Source: Aphidius gifuensis
Lineage: Eukaryota; Arthropoda; Insecta; Hymenoptera; Braconidae
Assembly (NCBI RefSeq): GCF_014905175.1
Contig: NC_057791.1
Span: forward strand, 22,792,537 to 22,856,536
Direction of reading: 5' to 3'
DNA: 64,000 nucleotides
Made by a program: the position numbers and the translations under genes. Below are positions 8,904 to 22,000 of this stretch, piece by piece (position 1 is the first letter of the stretch; every line of letters begins with the position of its first letter). The notes beneath the pieces are model-generated. The model saw only the letters and a list, made by a program, of their open reading frames with translations. It ran no database searches and was not told the DNA's origin.

Positions 8904-11324
8904 ATAGATTATTAAATTATAATTAATAAAATTGTATCAAAAATTACATACAATTGACTAGTTAATTACAAACTAAATCTAAAAAAAATTATTAAAAATT
9001 TTGAGAATTCTTTCTTTTTGTTCTGGTAAATGATGGTTGAGTGTAACTGGGTGAATTTTTTCATGTAAATACACATTTTCTTTATTTAAAAATTATTAAA
9101 TAAAGATGATTACAATAATTGATTTATTTATTTATTTATTTATTTTGTTTTTAAGAAATTACAAGTAAAGTGTAAATACAAACATTTTAAAAACGATTTT
9201 CTATTGTTGTCAATTTAACATTTTTTTTTAGCTTTTTTTTTTTGTTCATTTATAAAATATAATAATCAACACACCAAACAGCCACAATAATTTTAAATAA
9301 TTCATATAATTATTTAAAAAAATATTTAGAAATGCAAACATGAGCTAATGTTAAAATTTGACTGCATTTTTGTTTTGCAGTAAAAGCAAAATAAATTCCA
9401 GTCGTTTAAAATTATTTACAAATTAATTATCTTTTGTTTATGATAATTATCTAAAACAGCGATATGACAAAAAAAAAATTATTTAAATAACATTAATTAA
9501 TGTGAATTGGCTAATTTTTATTTATCAGAAAATAATGTTTTTTTTTTTTCTTTTAAATTCCACAGTATTTTTTCATTGCTTTTCTTTTTTATTTATTATT
9601 AATTAAAGATACACGCTAAAAGGCACAATATAGCAACCAATTATTCAACGTGGTTACACACTTAATTAAAAAATATATTGTTATTGTTTTTATAGTTAAA
9701 AAAACAAATGTAAATAGCTAAATTGTGAGTATGAATAATTTAAAAACATAAAATTATTAAACAGTTATTATTAACTTATAACTATTATTTATTTAAAAAA
9801 AAAAAAAAAGAAAAAAATCTTTTATTATTTTAAAAACAATTTGCCAATTAAAAATCTTAATGGAATGTAATTATTATTATTTTTTAAATGTACTAAAGTT
9901 AATTGAAAAATATTTCAGGAATGTCATTAAATGGTAGTACTGAATTAATTTTCATTATTGTTTAAAAAAAAATATATACAATATTTTTTTTATTGTTTAT
10001 TTTATTTGTAACCACGCTGATTGGCCAAGAACAATAGAGTTCTTTGAATATTTTTTTTAAAATTATTAAACACTGGGCAATTTTGAATCAAGCTCGGTTT
10101 TTTTTTTTTTTTCTTTTAAAAAAACTTATCTTAAACTAACTTAGATTTTGCTCAGTATTTTTTTTTTATATTAATCAAATTTTTTTGTTGTAAAAGAAAT
10201 CTCTATGTCAATAATAATAATTATTTGTGTTTTTTTTTTTTAAATTGAAGTTTAATTATTGTTAAAATTTCAAGTATTTAAACTCCAAAAAATTGTACTT
10301 TTTATATTTTTTTTAAATTAAATTATGGACTGCCCAATAATAATCATCAAAAGTATTTTAATTATTCAATTTTTCAGTTCGTTAAAGTACTTGAAGTATG
10401 CAAGAAAAATATACAAGCACCTAACTGGACAAATCTCGTATTGAGAATAAATTTCAAATAATTTTAGCACCATTTACAAATTAAAAATAACAACATCTAT
10501 TTTTAAAATATTAATGGGCAATCCACATTCAAAGACGGATAATTAACTGGCATTACAAAGTCACACAACTTTGTAAAATTATTATTTAAGTCGAATGAGG
10601 TAATACACACAAACAGTCGTGATATAAATTTTCGAAATCCTAAACAAAAACACAAATTTGTAGAAAAAAAAACGAAACAAATTAACAGACTTTTTCGATG
10701 AATATTTGTTATTTTTTTTCCTGTCTAATTTTTCTTTACCAATAATTTATTACTATCGAAAAAAAGAAAAAAAAAAAAACATTGACTATCAGGTAAATTA
10801 AAATAATAGTAATACTATACGCGTCAACAGAAAAACGTAGGAGGAAAATTGTCTCTTTTAAATTGTCACAATAATAATTATCTAACAGAAAAAAAAACAG
10901 AAAAATATTTCAATAATTATTTTGATTTAAAATGACCCGTATTTTATAATATTAATATATCTATTGTTTATTATTTTATAAAAAATGTAGAAAAATATTA
11001 CATGAAGAAAATTTTCTTTTAGATATCTGTACAATTTTTTTTTCTTTAGCTAGACTTTCTTCCTACGTTTTTTTTTTTTTTTTGCAGTGCAATGTCAATT
11101 ATTGAGCCACACCTGGCAGTGTTTTGTTATTGACACTGAATAATAATTATTTTTTTTTTTGTTCAATTAATCATTAACAATTTAATGATATTGTATTTAA
11201 ATTTTTTTTTTTGTTTTTAAAAATGCAGGAAAATATTTAAATGTGAACACACGTTTCTAAAACATTAATAGATTTAAAAACAAAAAAAAAAAAATGTTAA
11301 TAATAAATAAATAATAATTAAAAG
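8904..11324. other. Convergent intergenic region between Tim13 and FOP
   Basis: This AT-rich DNA lies between two converging genes and presumably contains both 3' UTRs. Polyadenylation-type AATAAA motifs occur shortly after the Tim13 stop, and TTTATT motifs occur on the FOP side. No coding potential was found. The only structure of note is an inverted repeat at 10831-11070. Confidence 0.6.
10831..11070. repeat. Inverted repeat, possible small MITE or transcript hairpin
   Basis: The left arm (AAAAACGTAGGAGGAAAATT, 10831-10850, then GTCT) is matched in reverse complement by the right arm at 11053-11070 (AGACTTTCTTCCTACGTTT). The AT-rich interior of about 200 bases has no coding capacity. Arms of about 20 bases at this distance suit a miniature inverted-repeat element. 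I did not see a convincing target-site duplication. Confidence 0.35.
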
Positions 11325-14135
11325 CTAAGCTTCTTCTCGTTTTGTCGTAATACCCATTGAAAAATTAGATAAATTTTTATCTGCACTGGCATCTTCAAGC
11401 TGGAATATAGAACACAATGTTTTCACTCGATGGATTGATAATGTATTTTTTTTTTTTCATTTATAAATTGTTTTTGAATAATATTAATCGTCGGCCAGCG
11501 ACTTACCTTTTTCATTGGGTATATTATTATTATAAATATTATTAATAAAAAATTTCAAATAACAATTGAGTCACTCACGCTTGATACATTTGCACTGAGT
11601 ACTTCTTCAATGTCATCAATGTCTTCAGTTATTTCTTCGCTTCTTGTACTATTATTTATTTCATCGGTTTTAGTTTTTTTATCAATTTTAATATTATTTT
11701 TTTCAATTAATTTTTTTGGACTTTGTTCATTTGCACTTCCTGATGCTGATGATACAAAATCTTCTTCGTAATTATCAACTGCATCAACTGTATCAACTGC
11801 TAGAATAATCATTTAATTATTAACAAAAAAAAACATTGAATTTTCATAGATTTAAAATAAAGTAATTGAAATTTTAGGAAATTTTATTTTTTTTTGTTTT
11901 AATGTTATTTAAAAGTTTATAAATTCAAGTATTTTGAATTTTTTTTTTTAACAAATTGTAGGTTGAAGCTTTATTTCAAAATGCACGTATTTATAAAAAT
12001 TTTTTAGAGAAAATATTGATTAAAATAAAAAAATTTAGATATAAAAATTGGAAAAGTTTAATTGTGTTGTATTAGAATTATTATATTTATTTAATTTGAA
12101 TAAAAACGTTAAAAAATCTAGCCATTTTTTGAAAAGTTACAGCCAAATTTGTGCTTGTATTATTTTTCAAGTAGTAATAGTCCATGCTCGGTCAGACAGA
12201 TACAATATAATTTTGCTTAAAACAATTAAAAAAACAAGTGACTATTACCCTTATCAAAACGCACATAGATCTAATTATTCCTTGATTTATTTTGTTAACT
12301 TTTTCAATGGCCAGTTGAGTACAAAATTTCGATTACGTAAAAAAACAAAAACAAAATTAATTTTATTATTCGAAATTCGCTAACAACATAAAAAATAATA
12401 ATAATAATAAATTTACAAATAAAAAACAACCACGAGTAAATTGAGATTAATTCCAAGAAAATATTTTTAAATAACTAATAACCTAAATTTTAATAATAAA
12501 TTAATTATTAGCAAAAACAAAAAAAAAAGATTCCTAAAATTTCATGTTTAAAAATAGATAAAAATAAACAACTCACCCAATCCAATATCCATTAATTCTT
12601 TTAAATCATTGATATTAGTTTTTTTACCATTTAAAGGTGGCAAATCACTAAATATTGAATTATTTTTATTAACAACAATTGGTGGTAAATGACCAAGTAA
12701 AGTATCACTATTTTTCAAATTAATTTTTTCATTTTTTCCATCATTAATTATTTCATCAAAATAAACTGTTTTACCAAAATTTTTATCAATATCAATTTTA
12801 TTATTATATTGAGCATTATTATGTGTATTAACATTGTTTAATTTAATATTTGTATTATCATTATTATCATCATATTTATTTAAATGCTCATTCAATATAA
12901 TATTATTTGTATTATCAAATGTTGTCATTTGTTTTGAGCAGCTCGTATTTTGATTATCATCTGTTATTATAATGTTATTAATTTTTTTTTTCATTTCATT
13001 ATCATTATCAATGACACTTGTACTTTCCCTGAGTGTTGCATTATTAATAGACATATTTTCATTATTTTTTTTATCAGTTATTGTCACATTAATTGGTATG
13101 TCATGACTAAAATCAGATATACTATCAGCTTTATCCGATGAATTATCATCGTCATCATCATCATCATCATCATTGTCATCACCATCATCATCTTCAGTAT
13201 CATTGTCATCATTATTATTTGATGATAATGTTTTTGTTGTATTATTGTGATCAATGTTTGATACAGATATTTCGAATGTTTCGTTATTAAAATTTGTTGT
13301 TGCTGTTTCTTCATTATTTATTGTCGTTGTTGCTGTTGCTGTTGTTGTTGTTGCTGTCGTTTCATTTAATTTTTTATTATTGCTATCATTAGTTTTATTT
13401 TCTTTATTATTTATAATATTATTTAATGTATTTTTTAATAATTCACCAAGCAATGGTTCTGTTGTATTTATTCCCAATTTTTCACTCAATTTATTTCTAC
13501 CAATGTAATTATAATCTTTTCCAATATATGTTTCTGGATCATACACTGATATTGTATAATCCAAACCAAAATATTCAAGAAATTCTCTAACTAATGAAAA
13601 TAATAATTTACCTTCTGTATTTTCAAGATATTGTTTTACTGTTTTACTCAATAATGGTTCTGGATTCTGTAAATTTAAATAAGTATTACTATTATTATTA
13701 TTTTATTTATATTATCAATAAAAATAGCTTTCAAAGAACTAAGTAGTGTTATTTTTTTTTTTTTTTTTAATGGTGTTGATGATGATGAACTTACCACTAC
13801 GGATTCTTGTTCTTCAAGTGCCAAAAAAACACTGGCTCGTAGCTGTGCCTGTTTATAAATATAAATAAATATAAATTAATTATTTTTTAAAATTATTTTT
13901 ATTATAAATTATAAAATATATCAACAGTTCAATAAACTTATTGCGTTTTTAAACACATACATGCATACATAGACATTGGCCTTGATTAACCTTAAAATAA
14001 TAAAATTATTATTTGTTTTTTAATTTGATGATTACTTACTCTAACTTTTGGAAGTACACCATTATTTTCAAGTGTTTGTACTACTAAATCTCGTAATTCA
14101 GTGTCTTCTTCCATTGATATGTTACCGTCTATCAT
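11325..14135 (-). CDS. Centrosomal protein FOP / CEP43 (FGFR1OP)
   Basis: Five coding exons on the minus strand, 14135-14040, 13848-13795, 13666-12577, 11799-11579 and 11399-11325, join in frame to 511 residues. The N-terminus (EEDTELRDLVVQTLENNGVL, then an LRASVFLALEEQE segment) is the FOP signature. A LisH-like segment (LLFSLVREFLEYFGLDY, about residues 66-82) mediates dimerisation in known FOP. FOP acts at centrosomes and basal bodies in microtubule anchoring and ciliogenesis. The protein is longer than the human one (about 400) because of Asn/Thr/Asp-rich low-complexity sequence encoded by exon 3. The last two exons carry an acidic tail (EEDF, then EDIDDIEEVL) that resembles the C-terminus of the family. 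The start is the first ATG upstream of the conserved block; an ATG seven codons later is also possible. Confidence 0.93.
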
Positions 14136-15056
14136 TGTGTGTTTTAAAATAATAATTGAACAAACGATGCAACCGATGTAAATATTTAGGCTGTCTCAAT
14201 AAAGCGCAATTTACAATTTGTGATTGTGTCTCTGTCATGAAAGCCAACTTAATAATAATTACAATTTATATTTTTTATATTTAATTTTAAAAATTACAAG
14301 ATACTTGTACTATTTATAAATTCAACAATTTATTTATTTATTTATAAATAAATAATTTTTAATAACAAATAAACGAAATGAAAAGTAAATTTTTGTATTT
14401 TTTTTTTGCAAATTACAGTAATTAAATATTTATTAAATGAATTTTGGTTTAAAATATTTAAATTAATTTGCAAAATGTTTATTATTATTAATTATTATTA
14501 ATTAGATTATGCAATTTTATAAATTATTAATGAATTTGATGATATTAAAATCTGAAAAGTACAACAATTTTTCTGCTTGAAGTTAAATATTTTCTGCGTT
14601 TTTTTTATGGAAAATATTGAAAAAAATTGTTTTATCAATTAAAAAAATTAGGTGATTGAATATTTATCATTTTTCTATTAATTATTGGGATATATAATTA
14701 ATTATATTTGATTATTTCATATTTCATTTTTATATTTCGATTTCGTCGCAATATGGCCGACAAGTAAGTTGATAAAATCGAAATTTGTTGATCAATTGTA
14801 GTTAATTTTTTTACCGACAAAATAAATATGGCGCATTTGACATAAACTATATCAAAATATATACTTTATTTATTTATATTTTTATGACGCGTTTGTTTGA
14901 AAAATACAAACGGAAAATCATCAACAAGTCCATGTTTAACCTAGAAAATAAAAATTAAGTCCTACTCAATTGGCGGTTTTTTTTTTTTTTTTGTTGTTAA
15001 TCAAATTTAATATATATTTATAATCAATTTAATTTGATAATTAATTGATTGTAAAT
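14136..15056. promoter_or_regulatory. Shared upstream region of FOP and MAD2
   Basis: FOP and MAD2 are divergent with 921 bases between their start codons, so this region must hold both promoters. Two ATGGC-containing motifs lie here: GCAATATGGCCGAC (about 14749-14762), followed at 14764 by a donor-like GTAAGT, and AATATGGCGC (about 14825-14834). Both resemble the YY1/Pleiohomeotic site. The first could also belong to a short non-coding first exon of MAD2. The rest is AT-rich. Confidence 0.4.
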
Positions 15057-16473
15057 ATGGAGACACAACAAAAAGCCAAGTGTATCACACTCAAAGGATC
15101 AGCTGAATTAGTCAGAGAATATCTTCGTAAGTTTTTTTTTTCTTTTCATTAAATTTGTCTCTTGGTCTTCTTTTTTTTTTTTTTTTTCGACTGAAAATTG
15201 AGTAAAAATTGTTTGATTTTATTTTCACTTTAAATTGTTTAATTAATTAAATTAATTTTTTTTAGTTTATGGAATAAATAGTATCTTGTATCAAAGAGGA
15301 ATTTATCCACCAGAAACATTTGAGGCAAAAGAAAATTTTGGATTATTTATTCTCATGTCAACTGATGAAAAAATAAAAACATTTTTTGATACTGTTCTTG
15401 GTCAAATTGAAGAATGGCTTGTACAAAAAAAAGTACAACAAGTTACTCTTGTTATAACAAATGTTAATACAAAAGAAGTATTAGAAAAATGGGATTTTAA
15501 AGTTGATTATGAAGGTAAAGATAATAATGATGGATCATCAGATTTGTCTGAAGTTGGCACCAAAGATACACAGTCTATTCGAAAGGAAATACGTGAAGTC
15601 ATTAGACAAATTACTGGTAAATTAATCATCATTAATATTCATTTATTCAATTATCATTTAGATATTTCGCTTTTTCTTTTTGTCATCTTGAATTTTATAA
15701 ATAATTCATTTCATTTTTTCTACAAGCCAACAAGCTAAATCAATTTTTTCGAAATTTAATTACAATAAAAATAAACAATCTAATTTATTTCTAAATTGAT
15801 CAATAAATTCGTAAAGTTTTTAGTTATTTAGATAAAAAAAAATTACTATTATTTTTAAGAAATTAATTACTAATGATTATCATAAATCTTCAACACTTTT
15901 TGGAGTAAAACATAATCAATTTATTATTTATTTTCGGATCTAGTCTGTTGAAAGCATTGATCAATAAATTGAATACATTTTTGATATTTTAAAATGATTT
16001 ATTAGTTAGTTTATAAAGAGAGGTAATATTTAACAACAAATTAGTCATTTATTTATTTAAATTTCTACTAGGTTTTTGGCTTCATAAAGTTTTACAAATT
16101 TACATTAAAATATATCTCAATAAATTCATTAAATTATTTGACAAATATGGCATTTATTTATTAATTATTAAACCAATTAAATATAAAACAAAATTTAAAT
16201 ATTCTTTGATAAATAATTTAATGAAAATTTTAATAAATGAAATTACAAATTGTTGATAATGAAATTGTTGCAGGTACTGTTAGCTTTTTGCCACTACTGG
16301 ATTGTCTATGTTCATTTGATATATTGACCTACACAGTACCAAACTGTGGAATACCAAAAGAATGGGATGAAACACAACCAGTATTCATTGCCAACAGTCA
16401 AGAAGTACAACTGCGATCATTTTCAACTTCAATACACAAAATGGATACAATTGTCAGTTACAGAAATACATGA
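15057..16473 (+). CDS. mad2: Mitotic spindle assembly checkpoint protein MAD2
   Basis: Three exons, 15057-15126, 15266-15616 and 16274-16473, join in frame to 206 residues (human MAD2L1 has 205). The whole protein is the HORMA domain. Diagnostic segments are GINSILYQRGIYPPETF, the strand ending VLEKWDF, IRQITGTVSFLPLLD, and the safety-belt region RSFSTSIHKMDTIVSY. MAD2 binds MAD1 at unattached kinetochores and sequesters CDC20, blocking the anaphase-promoting complex. Introns use GTAAGT/TTTAG and GTAAAT/TGCAG and are phase 1. The frame also runs on past the second donor to 15738, a read-through of intron 2. Confidence 0.96.
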
Positions 16474-19056
16474 ACATTACATTCACAAATTTCACCACTA
16501 AATCACATTTTTTTTTTTTTTGTAAGTCATTCATAATTTTTCTACTAACATTTTTCTTTATTTAAAAAAAATTAATCACATAAATAATTGCTGATTAATA
16601 AAATAACAAAAAGAAAAAAATATATTTTCTATGATAAAATAAAAATTAAGTAAAAAATAATAATAAAAAATAAATTGTCAACAACAAAATAGTTAACTTG
16701 ATAATTATAAAAATTAAAAATAATATATATTAATGTAAGAAATTAAAACATCGTCAGTTACGTATGAGCTCTTTCTGGGTTTTTTAATAATATGAAACTC
16801 AAGGGACTGGAGACTGTCGTAACTGTCGGAAGTCTCGAATTACCGTGAACCATTAAGTTTATCTTGGCCACGGATGTGAAATTCGTCGCCAAGTACTCTG
16901 AAAATCTTTGCCAAGTTTTTCCATTACATATGTATAAGTATCAATTTTTTTTTATTTTTCATTTATTATTATTTTTTTTACTCTAATAAATTTAATTTTC
17001 TAAAAAAGTTTTTTGATTATTTCTTTTTTTTTTTTTCTATATAATTTATAAAAAGAAAAAAATAAAACAAAGTTTTATTATTCTATATAAATGTAGTTTA
17101 ATAATTTTTAAAAAATATATATTTTTTTTTATGAATTTTATAAATTTAGTTTAAAATTTGATGATGATTTTTTGTGGCGTCGTGGCGCATCGAGGTCGAC
17201 GTCTTTCACGGTGCATCGTCCCCTCGTATGTATAATTATAACGTAACCAACTTACCTCTGTTTAAATGAAGAATTAAGAGAGCTTTATTTTGCAACTAGT
17301 CCAAAAAATATTAATAATTATTATCGTTTATAAAACAAAAAAAAAAAAACAAATTAATTGAAATATTTTTTTAATTTAATTTTTGTTTTTTTGGGGCAAA
17401 ATATAAAATGTTTAAAAAAATAAATAAATAATTTAAATGAGAGACAAGAGTAAGAGTTTTACTGAGGGCAAACGACTCTATGTTCTATTTTGGAACATCG
17501 TGAATCATATGTGTGTTCACCTATCTTGCTGTGATTTTTAGACTGTTAGCCAGTGTCGGTTACTCTTGGCCAGTTTATTCGTTTTTTCATACTCATCCAA
17601 ATGGTTTTATTTTTTTTATTTTTTTTTAACAGACACGCATATCCGCACATATCTCATGCCATGAAAAAAAAAAATATAAAAATATAAAAAAACATCAAAG
17701 TTAAATTAAATATAAAATTAAAATTACAGAATGATGAATTAGCAGAGACTAAAATCATCGAAATAAAAAAACAAAACAAAAATTAATCTCATTATTTTTT
17801 AACGAAAATATATAACTTAAACTATTTATAAATAAATTAAATATTCATTTTTGTTTTTTAAATTTTATTATTATCATTTTTTTTTTTTTTTACTATATTT
17901 CTTTCATTATTATCTTTTTTTTTTTTATTTTCTTTTTTTTTACAAATAAAAAATTATGCAACTTGGGATTGTGGATGTTTTTTTTAATGGTTGTTTCCAT
18001 GTACATGTTAACTTAATTATGCATACATGTATTTACATGTGGTGATTTAAATATTTAATTATAATAATTAATAACAACGGTAGTATAAAACATAAATAGA
18101 ATTATCGAAATAATATTCGGCAATATTTTTTTACGTTGAAATATAAATTTATTATTATTTTTTTTTGTTTAAATTAGTTTTAAAAAGAACAACGAGAATT
18201 TTTTTTTTTATTTATATTTGTTTATTTAGTTTTCGTTGTGAGCTATTATTTGATTAGTATATTGTCGCTAATATCAAATCACTTTTTATTATTAAAAAAA
18301 TATTTTATATATTTTTTATACAAAGTGTAGTTATGTGTTCGCAGTCGGCAGTGTTTTTTAGGACACTTCTTTGGTATATTTATTTCACAAATGAAACGTG
18401 TAGGATCGTTTTTTAAAAAAAAAAAACAAAAATCAGAGAGAAAAAAAAAAAAATCGTGGGTGTGTTGCTCTGAAATTAGCGATTTTTGATGGCATTTTGT
18501 CATGGAAAAAATTTTCTATCCATCTTAATTCAAAAAGCTAGTATTTTTTTAAAAAAAAAAACAAAAAAAAATCTCTATAATAATACTCACTAATTATTCA
18601 CAACAAAATTAATATTTTTTTTCTTTTTTTTTTCTTCCTGAATTATCTCTTTAAAAATTTCGTTTTAAAAAAAAAAGAAAAATCTTCATTAAAATTTCTA
18701 TCGATAATATTATTTCTTTAAAATTCATTTTAAATATTTATCTAAAAAAAAAGATCTATTTTAATTTGTTAGATAAAATGTTCTAATATTTTAATTTCAA
18801 GTAAATTATTTTTATTTTATTATTAATTAAATATTTTCATCTATATAAATATATTATTAAAATATATATCATATTCGATATAAAAAAAAAAAATTCTAAA
18901 ATTCATAAGGAACGCCAAAGTTTTTGTTTTTTTTTCTCCAACAATTGTTTACAATAATAATTAAAAAAAAAAAAAAAATTACTGTTATTAGCAATGATGA
19001 TATTAATATGTAAAAAAAGAAAAAAAAAAAAAAATTTATTTGGCATTCATGACACG
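16474..19056. other. Convergent region between MAD2 and vein, probable 3' UTRs
   Basis: This is mostly low-complexity AT-rich DNA with long T and A runs. GC-richer islets stand out at 16745-16925 (open for about 60 codons on the minus strand, no recognisable protein), 17165-17230 and 17450-17600. Since vein ends at 19057 on the minus strand, these may belong to its 3' UTR or be conserved regulatory DNA. No gene can be supported. Confidence 0.45.
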
Positions 19057-22000
19057 TTAGCAATAGTATGAGGTTGATAATCCAAGCTTGCATGAGAATG
19101 GTGCTCGATGACGATTGTACACACTTCCGGTACTTATAACGTCCTTGGTCTCGCATCGTAGACCAGTGAACCCCTCAGCACATCTGTAATAACAATCTTA
19201 CTTTGAGACATCATTCGGCTAAGTCAACGTTCTCTCCTGTCGTCAATGAAATGTATTAATTCTCAACAACTCAAATATTAAACAAAAATAATTATAATAT
19301 TCTTTTAACGTAAAAGCAACAATAAAAAAAAAAAAAAAATCAATTTAATAATATATATATGGTTCAAACCAAGTAGGTATATATTGCAAACTTTCATTCA
19401 CTCAGCAGAAATTTAACTGTCATCGTTTCAATGCTCATTTTAACGAGTTTATTTTGAGAAAAAATATATTTATATATTTAAAAAACTAACATATATATTA
19501 CGTGTATATAAAATTGACTTAAAAAAAAATTAAGCTGTTTTTTTTACTCATTTGTTGTAATTAATTTTTGATTTTTATTTAACTTAAAAAATATGCCGGT
19601 GTGTGGGATTGAGAAAATATAGAAAGAGAGTAGTTGAATGAAAATAATTGACTCTTTGAGGGTTCTTCTTCTTCTTGAGTCTTGATTTATTTATTTATAT
19701 GGATTATTTTTATTTTTTTTTTTTTTTGGGGGATTAGGGTGGATTTTTGTAGAAACGCAGGGGTTGAATATAAAATTGTATTACTGTATTCAATAGCTAC
19801 TTTTAGAGATAAACCAAGTATATAAAAGTTGCAAAGGGGGAACTCGAGATGTTTCTTTGCTGGAAAATAATTTGGTCTCGTATTCTATTTATAAATTGAA
19901 CATACGAAAATGAGATGGAATTATCTATTTTCTCTTTTATTCAAGTAAGAAATTGAGAAGGTATATACAGAGGGAGATATATATATTTTTTCTTTTTTTT
20001 TTTTTTTTGACTTGATATGTGTGGGTTTGAAAGTGTGGATGATTTTTTTTATTTTTTATTTTATTTTTATTTTTTATTCTTCTTGGTCTTTTTTTATTAT
20101 TTTATTTTATTTTTTTTCAGCATCTACTTTTGCTTTCATTTCGAAAATACTATGGAACACAAGTAACAAGTGAATATGCTTGGGCATTTGCCACTGTTTC
20201 ACAGATGTGTCGCGAAAATTTAGATGTCTCGGCACTTGCTTCAACTTTAAGCTCCGATTTATTAAATTATTTTTATTTTTTTTTCTACTTTGTTTTTCAT
20301 TATCTTTTTCTTTCATAAATTCAGATTATTTTTATATAGGTGGATTTGTTTTTTTCTTTTTTTTTATTAGCTTTTTTTAAGATTCATTTTCTCCTTATTT
20401 TTTGCTTCATGAATTGTTTTGACTAGACATCATTTTTTTTATTTTTATTTTTTACTTGTCTGGTTGAAAGTGTTGTATTTTATATTTAATATGTTGAAAA
20501 AAAATAATTTTACATTAGTCAATTGAATATTAATTAATTAAGGTTAAAATATCCTGAACACAAATTTTGCGATTGAATTATACTTTGAATCATCATTTTC
20601 TAAAAAAAAACAATATTCTTTTTTATGAAAAAAACATTAGATATTGCGGTAAAATTAAAATTAATCATTAATAAAATAATACAAGCATGGTAAAATATAA
20701 ACAAAATAATATTATGAAAATTGAAAATTTTAAAAAAATAATAACAACAGTATATTTATGATAAATAAATAAATATTTAATTTAAAAATTTATTTATTTT
20801 ATTAAATTAACTTTAATCATATATTTTGGATAAATTTAAAATTAATTAATTTAAAAATAAATTAATTAATCATTGTATTGTAATGACTAAATGTTATTAT
20901 TTTTTAAAATTTAATTTTTTTAATATTTACATTTTAAATATTGTACAAAATTTTTATTTATTTTATTTATTTTTTTTCAAATTTATTATTATATATTATT
21001 GATAAGATAATTCATGCAAATCTTTGATATTAATTTGTAATTTATTTATTTTAAACTTGCTAGTTGATGCAATTCTTGTGTCATATTTTCTACCATGTTT
21101 TTAATCATTATTTATCTTTTTTTTTCGGGAGAATATTTTGTTATATTTCGATAAGGAAATTTTTGTTCAAGATACTGTAACCAGGATATTTAATAATAAA
21201 ATATTTACCTGCATGCCGGCTCGCCGACGGTTTCAAAGAATAGACAGGTGCCACCATTCATGCAAAAATCACCTGCCATTGGACAGGGCTGCTCCTGTCG
21301 AGGCCACGCCACCGTCGCTGAATAATTAATATATTAAATTAATTCATCAATTAATTATCCCTATTTTATCAATACAAAAAAATATAAAAAAAAAAACCAA
21401 AAAAAAAAGAAGAAAAAAAAAAAAATAAGGACTGTCCAAAAATAAAAATAAATATTAAAATATCAAAAAAAAAAAAACAAAAAAAACCTACTTGTATCTG
21501 GAATCTTGGTATCGTGGTCGACTAGAAGCTGGGCAGCAAGTGATGCCCGATAACCTGATGTACTTTCAGCAATACATTCATAACGACCACTGTCCTCTGG
21601 TCGTGCTGATGATATAACAACTTTTGATCTTCTTCTAATCATTAACAAAACAAAAAAACCTAATTATATTCAAAATAAAATCATAAAAAAAAATATATAA
21701 AATATTACAAGATAAATTTGAGTGTTGTACTTAATTTATAAGTAGAACCACTTGACTTTAATTTTATATTCTTAAAGATATTGCAAAGTGTTGAGAGAAA
21801 AAAAATAATAAAAAAAAAAAGGCAAGTGAAAATAAGGAAAAAGATAACGTCTTGAGGGGGCAGATGAAAGAAAGCAAAAAACTGCCGACTTGTATGAACG
21901 AGGTGGAATATATATATAAATAGAATTAGAAGACTGTGGATGAGTACTAGTCTAGACAGTATGTCGATTTTTCCTGTCGCACAAAATTAGAAAATTGTCA

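Noticed and set aside
12048..12383. 111-codon plus-strand open frame
   Set aside because: It lies within intron 3 of FOP on the opposite strand, is AT-driven in composition and shows no recognisable domain or conserved pattern.
13084..13508. Met-rich minus-strand and Val-rich plus-strand frames
   Set aside because: They are alternative frames of FOP exon 3 low-complexity sequence.
15617..15738. Extension of the MAD2 exon 2 frame
   Set aside because: It reads through a GT donor into intron 2; the conserved HORMA sequence continues in exon 3 at 16274 instead.
17240..17262. Recursive splice-like site (AG adjacent to GTAAGT) on the minus strand
   Set aside because: It lies downstream of the vein stop with a weak pyrimidine tract, and no flanking exons need it.
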